Below, piece after piece: positions 16,273 to 27,789 of a stretch of 64,000 bases of DNA. Origin of the DNA: Planctomycetaceae bacterium (GTDB taxonomy: Bacteria > Planctomycetota > Planctomycetia > Planctomycetales > Planctomycetaceae). Under the pieces are notes generated by a model. That model searched no databases. It was not told the DNA's origin and saw nothing but the letters and a program-made list of their open reading frames with translations. The stretch's first letter is position 1. Every line of letters starts with the position of its first letter. The position numbers and the translations under genes were made by a program. Where the stretch lies: NCBI GenBank assembly GCA_020638955.1, contig JACKHO010000009.1, positions 248,001 through 312,000 of the forward strand, read 5' to 3'.

Positions 16273-17760
16273 CTAGAGCCGGGCAGGGTTGAAGGGGGAT
16301 GCCGGTGTGCGACCGCTGGCACGCTTGCGCAAGAGTTTGCGAAGTTCTTGCATCACTTCGGCAGTCTCAGCATCGGCCCGAACGGCGAGGTTATTGAACT
16401 CCTGAGGATCGGATTCGTGGTCATACAGTTCTAATCCATTGCGTCCCTCTCCCCATTCTGTGTAACGCCAGCGATTCGTCCGAATGCTGCATCCCATCAC
16501 GGGACGTTTGAGACGATCATCTGCCGGACGCAACACCTGGGTCACGGCGACTCCATTCCATTCCTTGCCGGGATCATTCAGCAGCGGTCGCAAACTTTGC
16601 CCGGCCAAATTAGGTTCTGCTGGCAACCCTGCAACATCGAGCAGCGTGGGATAAATGTCCACGTACTCCACAATTTGCTGACACGCCTGCCCGTTTCCAC
16701 TAGCCCCAGGAACACGCACAATGAGTGGCGATCGTGCTGACTGTTCAAACAACGTCCGCTTCTGCCAGACGCCGTTATGTTCCCCCAGGTGATAGCCGTG
16801 GTCGCTCCACAGCACGATAATGGTGTTCTCCTCCAGTCCCAAACGCTCGACCGCATCCAGCAACCGACCAACTTGAGCATCTACGAACGAGACGCACGCG
16901 TAATACGCCTGAAGTGCCTGCAGCAGGATGGGTTCTTCGAGGTTGTAGTTCGGGACGGGACAGTTGTGTGCAAACGCGGCGACAGGAATGTCGTCGCGAT
17001 CTCCGGGAGGAGCGTACGGCAACTGCAATTGTTCGACCGGGTACATGTCGAAGTATTTCTTGGGAGCAACGTATGGCGTATGCGGTCGGAAGAAGCCGAC
17101 ACCCAGAAAGAAGGGTTCCTCGCCACGTTTCTCCATTAGTTCGATGGCCGCAGAAGCAATCATGCCATCGGTCTGTTCTTCATCTTCACCTTCAGCAGCC
17201 AGCCAACTGAGCGCAGCACTAATTTGGCGGTGCGGCTCCGCATTGAAAATCAAATCTTCTTCCCGTTTGTCGCGTCCGCTGGGATTAATGGTGCATTGCC
17301 ACGATGGAGGATCATCAAAACCGTCGGTGCCAATCGACGCGGGGACGTTGTAGTGATAAATCTTGCCAACGCGCTGAGCCGAGTAGCCCGCCTTCATGAA
17401 GGCCTGCGGGAGTGTCACCACGTCGGGCACTTCATCGCGAAAGTGACGGTCCAGGTCATAGACCTTGATTTGATCGGGCCGCAGTCCCGTCATCACTGAC
17501 GCACGCGTGGGATTGCACAGCGGCAGCTGGTTGTAGGCCCGTTCAAAGCAGACACCGGTTGCCGCCAGACGATCAATATTGGGGGTATTGGCTCGCGTGT
17601 CGCCATAGCATCCGAGTGCACAAGCCAGGTCATCCACCGCTATGAACAGAACATTGGGGTGGTCCGCTGCGTTACCTGGCGTGTTGATCAGAACGATGAT
17701 CGACAATGCGGCAGCGGCAAAAATGCTCCCAACTGTTCTCTGATTGACTTGCCCAAACAT
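16273..17760 (-). CDS. Secreted sulfatase, iduronate-2-sulfatase-like
   Basis: Sulfatase that removes sulfate esters from polysaccharides outside the cytoplasm. 495 residues, with an N-terminal signal peptide (SIFAAAALSIIVLINTPGNAA) then VLFIAVDDLACALGCYGD (metal-binding Asp pair), and the formylglycine site LCNPTRASVMTG with Cys82 as the residue to be oxidised. DHGYHLGEHNGVWQKRTLFE later in the protein is typical of the iduronate-sulfatase group. ATG 17760 has GGAGGG just upstream. Maturation needs a formylglycine-generating enzyme, which is not in the window. It follows the second sulfatase on the same strand with a gap of 52 bases, so they may be cotranscribed. Confidence 0.9.
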   Translation of the reverse strand: MFGQVNQRTVGSIFAAAALSIIVLINTPGNAADHPNVLFIAVDDLACALGCYGDTRANTPNIDRLAATGVCFERAYNQLPLCNPTRASVMTGLRPDQIKVYDLDRHFRDEVPDVVTLPQAFMKAGYSAQRVGKIYHYNVPASIGTDGFDDPPSWQCTINPSGRDKREEDLIFNAEPHRQISAALSWLAAEGEDEEQTDGMIASAAIELMEKRGEEPFFLGVGFFRPHTPYVAPKKYFDMYPVEQLQLPYAPPGDRDDIPVAAFAHNCPVPNYNLEEPILLQALQAYYACVSFVDAQVGRLLDAVERLGLEENTIIVLWSDHGYHLGEHNGVWQKRTLFEQSARSPLIVRVPGASGNGQACQQIVEYVDIYPTLLDVAGLPAEPNLAGQSLRPLLNDPGKEWNGVAVTQVLRPADDRLKRPVMGCSIRTNRWRYTEWGEGRNGLELYDHESDPQEFNNLAVRADAETAEVMQELRKLLRKRASGRTPASPFNPARL

Positions 17761-17812
17761 GGCGTCCCTCCTGTTGGATGCACAAGACGTTCGTACTGTT
17801 TCACGCCCACGT

Positions 17813-19609
<1,797 letters not shown>

Positions 19610-19678
19610 GTCACTCCTTTGAACAGGTTTTCAATTCAACAAGAACGCTCAAACGGTAGAAAATCTCAGATCCCGGTG

Positions 19679-19700
19679 GCACAGACATTCCTGTCTGTGT
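19679..19700. repeat. Short interspersed palindrome CACAGACA-TTCC-TGTCTGTG
   Basis: CACAGACA (19680-19687), loop TTCC, TGTCTGTG (19692-19699): a perfect 8-bp stem with a four-base loop plus an outer G-U. It lies 14 bases below the stop of the PHP-hydrolase gene on the minus strand and could end or stabilise that transcript. The shape and sequence are like REP-type interspersed repeats. Confidence 0.55.
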
Positions 19701-19712
19701 TTCACATGCCAG

Positions 19713-22292
19713 TCAGTCACCTTTGACCGGCAAGGGCCGATCAAGTGTGTCCTTTGAGAAAGCAAAGCCTCCACCATCAACATCCACGAAGAATGGATTG
19801 GTCAAGGCGGCAGGATGCATTTTGCCCCCTTCTGGCCCCATCACCGGACCAAGCAAGCTGTTTCTGCCACCGGTGGCGACAACGAGGTGTGCGTCACCTT
19901 CCAGTTGAATGTCCGCAACATGCTCGAATCGGAGTGCCCCCTCTTTGCGGAACAGTTGAGGATGCGATTCACGTGTGAACACAAGTTCTGGACGGGGACG
20001 CCCATTCACCAAAATAAACACGGTGTCGACATCGAACCAGTCCGCACATTGTACGGACATCTTCACGGAAACCTTACCATCCGACGCGGCCACGTCCTGG
20101 CCACAAACAATGGTTTTGGAACCAGCGGTCAGGTCCGCCTTCAGGAAAGGACCGTTCGACATCACCACGCGTCCCTCTTCGGAAGCATGCACAATGTCCA
20201 TCGGATTGATTTTTGCAGGGTCATCTGTCGGGCATTGAATCCAGTTCCGCAGCCAGCCCGATCCGTGAAAGTTGTAGTGCGCGTCGGTATTCACAACTCC
20301 GGGAATGCGGTAGCCCTGGTTCATGACCTGCAGCCATTTGAAAATGCGGTTCCCCTTTGCTTCATCAGCGTCGACGCCGTCGGCTTCACTGCTTTCGAGA
20401 ATTCTCTCGATAGGATGAATTTCCATGACGTCAATGAGGGCGACTGACTGGGCATGTCCACCGTCGTGCTGGCCATCACCGTTCTTGTCATAGAACAGCC
20501 AACCAACATCGGGGTGATTCTGCTGCACGAGTTTCTCGCTGCCGTTATCCCACGCAGAGACTCGCTGCATTTGCGTTTCGACGTCGGAGTCAGTCACCGG
20601 GCCGCCACCATCCTGGCGATGCGGGTGATGATGCAGCGGAAACACGTTCTGGTGGTTCAGCGGCAGCGGCGAACCGGTCAGCTCCATGCCCGTCGTTGTC
20701 GACATGAAGGGGGCGATTTTCAGGAATGCGATGTGAGGATCATACGTGTCGATGCGGTTGTGTTCCGTGCAGGGAGCAAACTCGAGGTGTTCACACACAA
20801 GATTCAGCACGCGCCCCAACTGACTGCCTGTGTTGTCGCCTGAAGGCGAACTGTGGCTGTGGAAATCACTACTGATCCAGCCTGTGGAATCAACCTGCCG
20901 CTGTAGTTTCGCGGCCACTTGAGTCGCTTCCCCGGGTTCAATCTCAATGTCCTGGAACACGGCACTGTACTCTGGTCCGTGACTGATGATGAGCGAGTAT
21001 TTTCCTGGCATGAGCCCTTGGAGTACCCGGCCATTGGGCGTGTATCGCAGATTTTTCACTCCGAATTCCGCAGTCTCTGGCCCAAAGTCCGGCGTGGGAG
21101 TTCCTTCGCGACCAATGATTTCCACCTTACAGGGAATGTCACGGTCGCCTTCCGTCACACCAACCATAAGAACGCCAGGATGATAATCTGGCAGCAACAC
21201 GGTTTCCCGCTGCTCCTGCGCGTCGGCCACGTGCAACTCATACCCTTCACGTACCGTCTGACCGTTCACAACGACATTAACGGTGTATGCTCCCGGCGCG
21301 AGAGGAATGTTTGCATCTCCCCGTCCGTTGGCTCTCGGTCGACCAATCAGCTTGCCATCCTGTCGAATCTCCAGCGACGCGTTGGGAACTTCGCGGCGGG
21401 CGGCATCCCAAATCGAGAGCTCGGTCGGCACGATCTGTTGCCCATCTTCCCGCGCGAAGGCGGCGGCAACGTCGATACGACTCGGACCGCAGGCGAATTC
21501 GCGAACGAGTTCGTAACTTTGTCCTGACTTCAGCGTGACAATGTCCTGCTGCTTGCTGTTGAGGTACACCAGCCCGGTGCGGCGCGAATCGCTGTTGGAC
21601 TGCACCTGATGCCCCGGAGCGCGAATGCCGTAGGCCTGCTGCCAGAAATGATCTTCAAACCAGAATGTGTCCGATGTGCCGTTCGGAGCTTTCTGCATAT
21701 CTTCCTTTCCCCCATCGGCGCGCAGGTCGTCGTTCAAGGTCACCGTCTGCGGTGGACCGGAATGATGCGAATAACGCGTGGTCACCTGCAGCACGCGCGA
21801 ATGCACGCCGAGTCGATACTCAACTTCCACCGTTGGCCGTTCTGCGTTTCCTTCTGAACGTACAGTGACAACACATTCGCCACTCTGTCGTTTCAGGTCG
21901 CCGACAACGGCAAGTCCTTTTTCATTTTTCGTCGACACCGTCCATTCCCGAAATGGATACGCTCGCTGCCCAGGATAAAAGCAACTCAGTTGATCGCTCT
22001 GGTTGCTGCGGTCGGTGAAGTCGATAAGGCAGCCAGCGACATCCCGTACGGTCATATTTGCATTCCGCGTCCCAATTGGTTGCGCGATAACCGCGGTCAC
22101 GTACTGGTTTCGCAGGACAATGTCGCCGTAGATGGCGTCGACTTCTTTACCGCTGGGAGCGAATTCATCCCAGTTCTGTTCGGTGAGAATTGCCACCTCC
22201 ACAGGCGTATTCTGTTCGTCTTGCGAAACAGCCCAGTAGGCAAAACCAAACACGCAGCAGAGAGCTGCCAGCGGCACGAATTGTTTGTGCAT
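19713..22292 (-). CDS. CehA/McbA-type PHP-domain metallohydrolase, secreted
   Basis: A large (859 aa) exported protein with a C-terminal PHP (polymerase and histidinol phosphatase) hydrolase domain. An N-terminal signal peptide (PLAALCCVFGFAYWAVS) is followed by beta-rich domains; about residues 340-385 and 480-520 look like Ig/carboxypeptidase-regulatory modules (RRANGRGDANIPLAPGAYTVNV). The PHP part begins GWISSDFHSHSSPSG (HxH metal motif), then CTEHNRIDTYDPH and VNTDAHYNFHG. In the family, some members (CehA) hydrolyse carbaryl; others are unknown. ATG 22292 was chosen because the signal peptide follows it directly; a longer frame upstream adds 31 unlike residues. Substrate unknown. Confidence 0.75.
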   Translation of the reverse strand: MHKQFVPLAALCCVFGFAYWAVSQDEQNTPVEVAILTEQNWDEFAPSGKEVDAIYGDIVLRNQYVTAVIAQPIGTRNANMTVRDVAGCLIDFTDRSNQSDQLSCFYPGQRAYPFREWTVSTKNEKGLAVVGDLKRQSGECVVTVRSEGNAERPTVEVEYRLGVHSRVLQVTTRYSHHSGPPQTVTLNDDLRADGGKEDMQKAPNGTSDTFWFEDHFWQQAYGIRAPGHQVQSNSDSRRTGLVYLNSKQQDIVTLKSGQSYELVREFACGPSRIDVAAAFAREDGQQIVPTELSIWDAARREVPNASLEIRQDGKLIGRPRANGRGDANIPLAPGAYTVNVVVNGQTVREGYELHVADAQEQRETVLLPDYHPGVLMVGVTEGDRDIPCKVEIIGREGTPTPDFGPETAEFGVKNLRYTPNGRVLQGLMPGKYSLIISHGPEYSAVFQDIEIEPGEATQVAAKLQRQVDSTGWISSDFHSHSSPSGDNTGSQLGRVLNLVCEHLEFAPCTEHNRIDTYDPHIAFLKIAPFMSTTTGMELTGSPLPLNHQNVFPLHHHPHRQDGGGPVTDSDVETQMQRVSAWDNGSEKLVQQNHPDVGWLFYDKNGDGQHDGGHAQSVALIDVMEIHPIERILESSEADGVDADEAKGNRIFKWLQVMNQGYRIPGVVNTDAHYNFHGSGWLRNWIQCPTDDPAKINPMDIVHASEEGRVVMSNGPFLKADLTAGSKTIVCGQDVAASDGKVSVKMSVQCADWFDVDTVFILVNGRPRPELVFTRESHPQLFRKEGALRFEHVADIQLEGDAHLVVATGGRNSLLGPVMGPEGGKMHPAALTNPFFVDVDGGGFAFSKDTLDRPLPVKGD

Positions 22293-22566
22293 GAGGATAA
22301 TTCCAATGATGTCATACGAAGTTCTCTCAACCTGCAATCCGGCTGGACCAGTGGCTGAGATCATCCAGAGGCTAACGGGACGCACTGCCTGTTGGCAATT
22401 GACTGCAACAACCGTCTACTGCCAGTCGTGAAAAGTTTTTGTGTTCGCCGCCAATTCCCATCGGCCTGAGTCGCAGGAATTGTTCCTCGACGATTGACGT
22501 GAGAGTGCATCCTTCTTCAAATCATCAATCCACACGTCTCCTTCAGCCAGAGTCAAGACAGGCACC

Positions 22567-23385
22567 ATGGATCTGCAACTCAACGACAAAGTCGCTCTCG
22601 TTACCGGTGGTTCCAAAGGAATTGGACTGGGAATTGTGCGGCAACTCATTGCGGAAGGAGTACGCGTTGCCAACGTGAACCGCAGCGAGGCAGAAGGGAA
22701 GCAGCTCGAAACCGAGTATTCGCAGCAAGGAAAAGAGTGCCTGTTCATTCAGGGTGACCTTACCGATGTCACCGCCTGCGAGCGCGCCGTCGCCACAACA
22801 CTTGAGCGATTTGGGCGGATCGACATTCTGGTCAACAATGCGGGAGTAAATGACGGTGCCGGACTCGATGCCGGACCGAAGGCATTTGTGGAGTCACTAA
22901 AGAAGAACCTTATCCATTACTACGCGATGGCACACTATGCACTGGAAGCTCTCAAAGATTCGCGTGGTTGCATCGTGAACATTGGCTCGAAAGTCTCCGA
23001 AACCGGGCAGGGTGAAACGTCGGGATACGCAGCATCCAAAGGCGCGATTACGGCGCTCACGCGTGAATGGGCCGTCGACCTGGCACCACGCGGTATTCGA
23101 GTGAACGCCGTGCTCCCCGCAGAAACCTGGACGCCACTTTACGAAAAGTGCCTCGCGGCGATGGATGACCCGCAGTTGGCCCGAAATGAAATTGAACAAC
23201 TCATCCCACTGGGGCATCGCTTCACAACCATCGAAGAACTGGCCGACACCGTGGTGTTCCTCGCCTCTCCCCGCGCCAGTCACACCACTGGACAAATCCT
23301 GTTCGTCGACGGTGGCTACACCCACCTCGACCGCAAATGCACCCAGTCAGCGTCAATTTCCGATTTTGGCGCCGCGAAGAAGTAA
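22567..23385 (+). CDS. SDR-family oxidoreductase
   Basis: A classical short-chain dehydrogenase of 272 aa, cytoplasmic, NAD(P) dependent. TGGSKGIGLGIV (cofactor loop), NNAGVNDGAG, the catalytic Ser in VNIGSKVSETG, and YAASKGAI with Tyr154 and Lys158. RGIRVNAVLPAETWTPLYEKCL shows the substrate-loop pattern of L-fucose dehydrogenase-like SDRs. ATG 22567 is preceded by ACAGGCACC, a weak ribosome site. It is convergent with the MoaD/oxidase pair, whose end is 27 bases away. Sugar or sugar-acid substrate is a guess from the subgroup. Confidence 0.85.
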   Translation: MDLQLNDKVALVTGGSKGIGLGIVRQLIAEGVRVANVNRSEAEGKQLETEYSQQGKECLFIQGDLTDVTACERAVATTLERFGRIDILVNNAGVNDGAGLDAGPKAFVESLKKNLIHYYAMAHYALEALKDSRGCIVNIGSKVSETGQGETSGYAASKGAITALTREWAVDLAPRGIRVNAVLPAETWTPLYEKCLAAMDDPQLARNEIEQLIPLGHRFTTIEELADTVVFLASPRASHTTGQILFVDGGYTHLDRKCTQSASISDFGAAKK

Positions 23386-23412
23386 ATTGATTCCGTCTCG
23401 GCCGCAGACTTT

Positions 23413-23658
23413 TCACCCACCGCTGACCGGAGGAAACGCCGCGTATTCGTGGCCTTCAATGAGTGGGGCTGCATCGGAGACGTATTCTCCGTTTGACGCG
23501 AAAAGCAAGTGCGGCAGGAGTGGCACAAGTGCGGGGTATGTTTCGCCGAGCGTTGTGCGCAAATCGCCGACAGTGGCGTCAGGAGCCAGTGAGAGCGTGA
23601 CTTCACGGGCCCCCACAAGGTCTTGGGCTTTGGCGAATAGCTGAAGGCGAATGTTCAT
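23413..23658 (-). CDS. MoaD/ThiS-like sulfur carrier protein
   Basis: An 81-aa beta-grasp protein ending in -GG (FPPVSGG), the C-terminus that is adenylated and converted to a thiocarboxylate by an E1-type enzyme. RLQLFAKAQDLVGAREVTLSL and LASNGEYVSDAAPLIEGHEYAAFPPV fit MoaD, the small subunit of molybdopterin synthase. Its ATG overlaps the stop of the upstream FAD/Fe-S oxidase by four bases (ATGA), so it is translated together with it. No MoaE is beside it, and a ThiF/MoeB-type activating enzyme lies 33 kb away. It could be true MoaD or a dedicated carrier for the oxidase; context alone does not decide. Confidence 0.82.
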   Translation of the reverse strand: MNIRLQLFAKAQDLVGAREVTLSLAPDATVGDLRTTLGETYPALVPLLPHLLFASNGEYVSDAAPLIEGHEYAAFPPVSGG

Positions 23659-26612
23659 GAACGTACCGTACGACGTGTCGTGTTCGGTGAAAAGTTGCGG
23701 CGAATTTCCGGCATGTAGCCGTAGCTGAGTGCGAGGAGCTTCAAGGGGTGAATGGTCGGGATTGTGGTTTGCTGCTCCATTTGCAGCTTGCAGCCACTGC
23801 ATTCGGTTGTGCCCAACTGGAGGTCGGGTCGTCTCATTTCCGCCATGAGCGGTTCACCAATTTTCAGAGACGTTTCAAATTGCGTGTCGGCCAGTCCGAA
23901 CGCACCCGCCATGCCAGAGCACCCCTTCTCGATACGTTCCAGCTTCAACCCCGGAATGAGTGTGAGCAAATCCGCGAGCGGCGTTCCCACCTCCAGCGCT
24001 TTCAAATGACAAGGCGTGTGATATCCGACGGTCAAATCGAGTGGGGAAAAGTCCTTCTTCAACTTTCCTTGCTTGTGGAGTTTGGTCAGAAAACTGCCAG
24101 CTTCGACCACAGAATTTGACAACGCTTCCAGGTCGGGATGTTCAAGCAGCTTGGGATAGTCCTGAGTCAGACAGACGGCAGCCGTCGGTTCCGTACACAG
24201 AATGGTCATCCCTTCCCGTGCCAGTTCTCCAAACACGCGGATGTTTTGTTCCGCCAGTTCCTTCGCTGATTCCAAATCGCCAGCGGTTAACATTGCCATG
24301 CCAGTCGCCGTCTGATCGGGCGGAACGTACACATCGAATCCGTTGTGCTGCAGAATGGCGACGAGAGCCCATCCCAATTCGGGATCATGAAAGTTGACGT
24401 AGTGATCAACAAAGAAGGCAACGCTTTTTTCACTGACTCCACTCCGTTCTCGCGAGGAGAGCGTCTTCTTGGCCATGCTAAGAAACGTACGATTTGCGAA
24501 CCGCGGCAGGCGGCGCTCCGGGGCAATTCCCAGAATTCGCTTGAGCAACCAGCGAACCGGTCCATTGTTCAAAGCCCAGTTTGCCAGCGGCGCGAAGAAT
24601 GTTCCGAGCCGACCAAACGAGTGCGCCCGTGAAAGTGTCCAGTCCCCGCGGTTGAGTCCGTTGGCGGCCACATAGCTCGCTCGCAATTCCTGAACGAACG
24701 CCGGAATATCGACATGCGACGGACACTCCAGCACGCACTGACGGCAATTGAAACAACTGTCCGCCAGTTCGCGCGACTGTTCGAGCGTTAATTCGCGTGG
24801 CTGGATTTCACCGGAGAAGACGCCCCGTAACAGGTTGGCCTTTGCTCGCGGGCTGGCCGACTCGCGAGGATCCAGGTGAAAGAACGGGCACATCCGTTGA
24901 TGAACCGATTGCACACGACAAACCCCGCAGCCATTGCAGCGCGAAACGGCCTCCTGAGCCGTTTGTTCTTTCCACTGCATTTGCAAATCGACGAGCGGCA
25001 ACTCGGCAATTGGTTGTTCAGGATTCGGTCGGAAGTTGCTGATGGTCAGGTGCGGATCATCACTGATGATTTTCCCGGGATTCATCAGGTTGTGAGGATC
25101 AAACAGGTCCTTGACCTGTCGAAACACTCGGTACAGTGGGCCATACTGCGAACGGAGAAATGACGTCCGCGACAGGCCATCACCATGTTCACCGCTAATG
25201 GTGCCGCCAAAGGCAAAGACGACTTCATAGAGTTCTCTGGCCAAACTCTCGATTTGCAGAGCGCTGGCTTGAGTCGGCCATTTGAGGAACGGACGAAAGT
25301 GCACTTGCCCCGAAGCCGCGTGGGCATACAGCGATGCCGTCACCCAATGCTTCTGAAAGACACGTTGGGCCCGTACGAGGAAGTCGTTAAGGACATCAGG
25401 CGGTACGGCAATATCTTCAACAATCGGCAATGGACGCGTCTCCCCCTGTAAGCGCGTCAGCAGAGGGACAACGCGGTAAGGGAGCGTCCAGAGAAAATCG
25501 ATGGCTTTCGGATCATACGTTTCTCCTGAGGCAACCATCGAACTGTCGATACTTTTTGCCGCGAGAATGCAATTCCGCAGTCGCTCCTGAACCTGCTTGA
25601 GACCATAGCCCGTTTGTTCGACCAGCAGGGCTGCCTCGGTCGATGCGGGAATCAGCTTTTCGAAGCGTACCTCTGCTTCGCGCGCGAGCGAAATCAGTCG
25701 GCGGTCGAGTAAGTCACAGGCACTTGGCTGCAATTCGGAAATGTCGCGGACCGCTTGAATGGCTGACTCGAGTTTGCCGAACAGCAACAACACACATCCC
25801 CGATGCGCCGGCAGCGGCATGGTGTGCAGCGTGGCCTCGGTGACCATAGCCAGTGTCCCCTCAGACCCCACCAGGAGACTCGGCCAGTTTAACTCGTCGC
25901 GCTGAACGAGGTTTCGCAGAAAGTAGCCGGCACAATTCCGTAGCAGCGGAGGCTGTCGTTCTTCGATCAGTTTTCGATTCGAAGTGACGAGCTGCGCGAG
26001 TTGCTGCGCTAACTCGTACGTCGTCCGTTCCGGGGAACCTTTCTCCGAACTGGCCAGTGAATGCGGTTGGAGTGAATAGCGTCCCAGGTCCAGGCTCACG
26101 CCGCCGGATATGACGACCCCGAGGCTCTTCACGTGGTCGCGCGTCGAACCAACTCGAGCTGCGTGCGATCCCGCCGCATCAACACCAATCATCCCGCCAA
26201 TTGTCGTGATGCCATTGTTCGAAGGATCGGGCGCGAAGTAGCGACCAATTTCCCGGAGACGACGGTTCAAGTGCTCGCGTACAACTCCCGGCTGAACACG
26301 AACCGTGTCGGTGCCAATTTCCTCGATGTCGCGCATGTAACGCGAAAAATCGACAATGAGTCCCTTCCCTATGGCCCCGCCTGCCAGTCCGGTTCCTGCT
26401 CCGCGCGGCACGAGCGGGACGTAACGCTCGGCAGAATACTTTGCGAGCAGCTTGACGTCGTCCTTGTGCCGCGGGCAGGCGATTCCAAGTGGACGAATTT
26501 GATAAAGGCTGGCATCTGTGGAGTACGTTTGGCGCGTGACTTCATCGAATCGAAGATCACCTTCGAATTCGCCAGAGAGGTCTTCCAGCACTTGTTGCTG
26601 TAAATCGTCCAC
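23655..26612 (-). CDS. FAD-linked oxidase fused to Fe-S/CCG domains (GlcD-GlcF type)
   Basis: A 985-aa single-chain version of glycolate oxidase GlcD plus GlcF, or D-lactate dehydrogenase of the same kind. An N-terminal FAD-binding PCMH domain (about 30-210; VPRGAGTGLAGGAIGKG and ITTIGGMIGVDAAGSHAARVG), then a FAD oxidase C-terminal domain to about 520 with ISGEHGDGLSRT. The second half has two [4Fe-4S] ferredoxin motifs (CNGCGVCRVQSVHQRMCPF and CFNCRQCVLECP) and two CCG motifs (YHTPCHLKAL, GTTECSGCKLQMEQQ). The GTG start at 26612 is used because no ATG lies near the family N-terminus; SD is weak. Substrate, likely a 2-hydroxyacid, is inferred. MoaD-like gene follows in coupled form. Confidence 0.9.
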   Translation of the reverse strand: MDDLQQQVLEDLSGEFEGDLRFDEVTRQTYSTDASLYQIRPLGIACPRHKDDVKLLAKYSAERYVPLVPRGAGTGLAGGAIGKGLIVDFSRYMRDIEEIGTDTVRVQPGVVREHLNRRLREIGRYFAPDPSNNGITTIGGMIGVDAAGSHAARVGSTRDHVKSLGVVISGGVSLDLGRYSLQPHSLASSEKGSPERTTYELAQQLAQLVTSNRKLIEERQPPLLRNCAGYFLRNLVQRDELNWPSLLVGSEGTLAMVTEATLHTMPLPAHRGCVLLLFGKLESAIQAVRDISELQPSACDLLDRRLISLAREAEVRFEKLIPASTEAALLVEQTGYGLKQVQERLRNCILAAKSIDSSMVASGETYDPKAIDFLWTLPYRVVPLLTRLQGETRPLPIVEDIAVPPDVLNDFLVRAQRVFQKHWVTASLYAHAASGQVHFRPFLKWPTQASALQIESLARELYEVVFAFGGTISGEHGDGLSRTSFLRSQYGPLYRVFRQVKDLFDPHNLMNPGKIISDDPHLTISNFRPNPEQPIAELPLVDLQMQWKEQTAQEAVSRCNGCGVCRVQSVHQRMCPFFHLDPRESASPRAKANLLRGVFSGEIQPRELTLEQSRELADSCFNCRQCVLECPSHVDIPAFVQELRASYVAANGLNRGDWTLSRAHSFGRLGTFFAPLANWALNNGPVRWLLKRILGIAPERRLPRFANRTFLSMAKKTLSSRERSGVSEKSVAFFVDHYVNFHDPELGWALVAILQHNGFDVYVPPDQTATGMAMLTAGDLESAKELAEQNIRVFGELAREGMTILCTEPTAAVCLTQDYPKLLEHPDLEALSNSVVEAGSFLTKLHKQGKLKKDFSPLDLTVGYHTPCHLKALEVGTPLADLLTLIPGLKLERIEKGCSGMAGAFGLADTQFETSLKIGEPLMAEMRRPDLQLGTTECSGCKLQMEQQTTIPTIHPLKLLALSYGYMPEIRRNFSPNTTRRTVRS

Positions 26613-26767
26613 AGGATTGAAGCGTTTCCTCAGCGTTCACTCGTTCCGCCTTTTGGGAGGCCCCTTTATTCCGATTGAAAACTCAGCTTCATCAGGGCTC
26701 TCATTGGGGAACATGTAGTCGAAGCTTAATGTATTTGGAGCCAATATCGACCCGACAGGGGCTCCAG

Positions 26768-27241
26768 CTACGACTTTGCTTCCCGAGCCGCTTCTTCCAG
26801 ACGGATTGCTTCCTGCCGATATTTCTCGAACAATTCATGATCGAAGTCGGGATGGCCTTCGGTATCGACGTTCAGGTGACGGGCTCGACAACGGTAGCAA
26901 ACCAGCACATCTGGCATCCAAATGTACAGGCCCATGTCGAGCAGGGCGACCAGCATGAGGGTGCCCATCGCCCACACCATCATATAGTAGGCGTAGAAGA
27001 TACTGCTGGTCACTGCCCCGACCGCAACAATCAATACACCAAGACCTTGCGGAAAGTTCTTCTGCCGCCACAAGTCTGGATTCTGGCACAATGCGCAACA
27101 GGTCGGGCGTCCTTCGGACATGGCATCGTCCGGAAGAACTCGTGACCAATTACAAGACGGGCAACGGAGGGCTTTACCTGCTTCGAGCTCCGTCGAAACG
27201 AACGAAGCACTGCAATTTGGGCAACATGCACTAACTATCAT
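26768..27241 (-). CDS. Zinc-ribbon membrane protein, hypothetical
   Basis: 157 aa. The N-terminus has two CxxC pairs (CCPNCSASF, LRCPSC) of a zinc ribbon, then a second pair (CALCQN), followed by two hydrophobic helices (GVLIVAVGAVTSSIFYAYY and MVWAMGTLMLVALLDMGLYIW) and a further CYRC near residue 112. The C-terminal tail is charged and helical (Glu/Ala/Arg rich). The architecture fits small planctomycete zinc-ribbon membrane proteins but no named function was recognised. ATG 27241. Alone on its strand, 155 bases above the oxidase gene. Confidence 0.65.
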   Translation of the reverse strand: MIVSACCPNCSASFVSTELEAGKALRCPSCNWSRVLPDDAMSEGRPTCCALCQNPDLWRQKNFPQGLGVLIVAVGAVTSSIFYAYYMMVWAMGTLMLVALLDMGLYIWMPDVLVCYRCRARHLNVDTEGHPDFDHELFEKYRQEAIRLEEAAREAKS

Positions 27242-27402
27242 GACTCAGGGCTCACCAAATTCGCCAAAGTGATATCTTTTCAACAGGTAGACAAAAGTTA
27301 CGTTGTCGTCCGGTCATTTCAGAGATAATCTGAAGATTCGTCGATGGCGGAGTCTTTCGGCGATGGAATGGATTCCTGGAAAAAACGCAAGGATGCAAAG
27401 TC

Positions 27403-27789
27403 ATGCGACAGCTTACCGTCTACCATGAACCCTCGTCGAATGACGAGCCGCACATTCTCTCTTTTCAGGAACACGTCGCCGAATTGCGGCGCAGCCAGTT
27501 CCGTATTGTGCATGACGAAGACACGGCACAGCCCGTTTCCCTTCCCTTCCGCTCGGCAACCACGTCGCGTCCGCGCATTCGAATTGATCGAGGACTGGTG
27601 CAACAGGCCCTGAATTTGAAAGCCCGGACGACGCACGCCAACCAGTCTTGCCCGTCGTGTCGTCGGATTACCGTTGAACCAGTTGAACTCTACGACGACG
27701 CAATCGCCCGCAACGGCGCCGTCATTCACGGATCAGCAACACTCATTGGCTTCCACTGCAGCGCCTGCGGCTGCGAATGGTCGGCATAA
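27403..27789 (+). CDS. Small hypothetical protein with two CxxC pairs
   Basis: 128 residues. The first two thirds are without a recognisable fold; the C-terminus has CPSC (near residue 85) and CSAC (near residue 122) spaced as a zinc ribbon, ending GCEWSA. ATG 27403 follows an AAGGA site. It is divergent from the zinc-ribbon membrane gene (161 bases between). It is probably a metal-binding regulatory or nucleic-acid-binding protein, but no function can be assigned. Confidence 0.6.
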   Translation: MRQLTVYHEPSSNDEPHILSFQEHVAELRRSQFRIVHDEDTAQPVSLPFRSATTSRPRIRIDRGLVQQALNLKARTTHANQSCPSCRRITVEPVELYDDAIARNGAVIHGSATLIGFHCSACGCEWSA

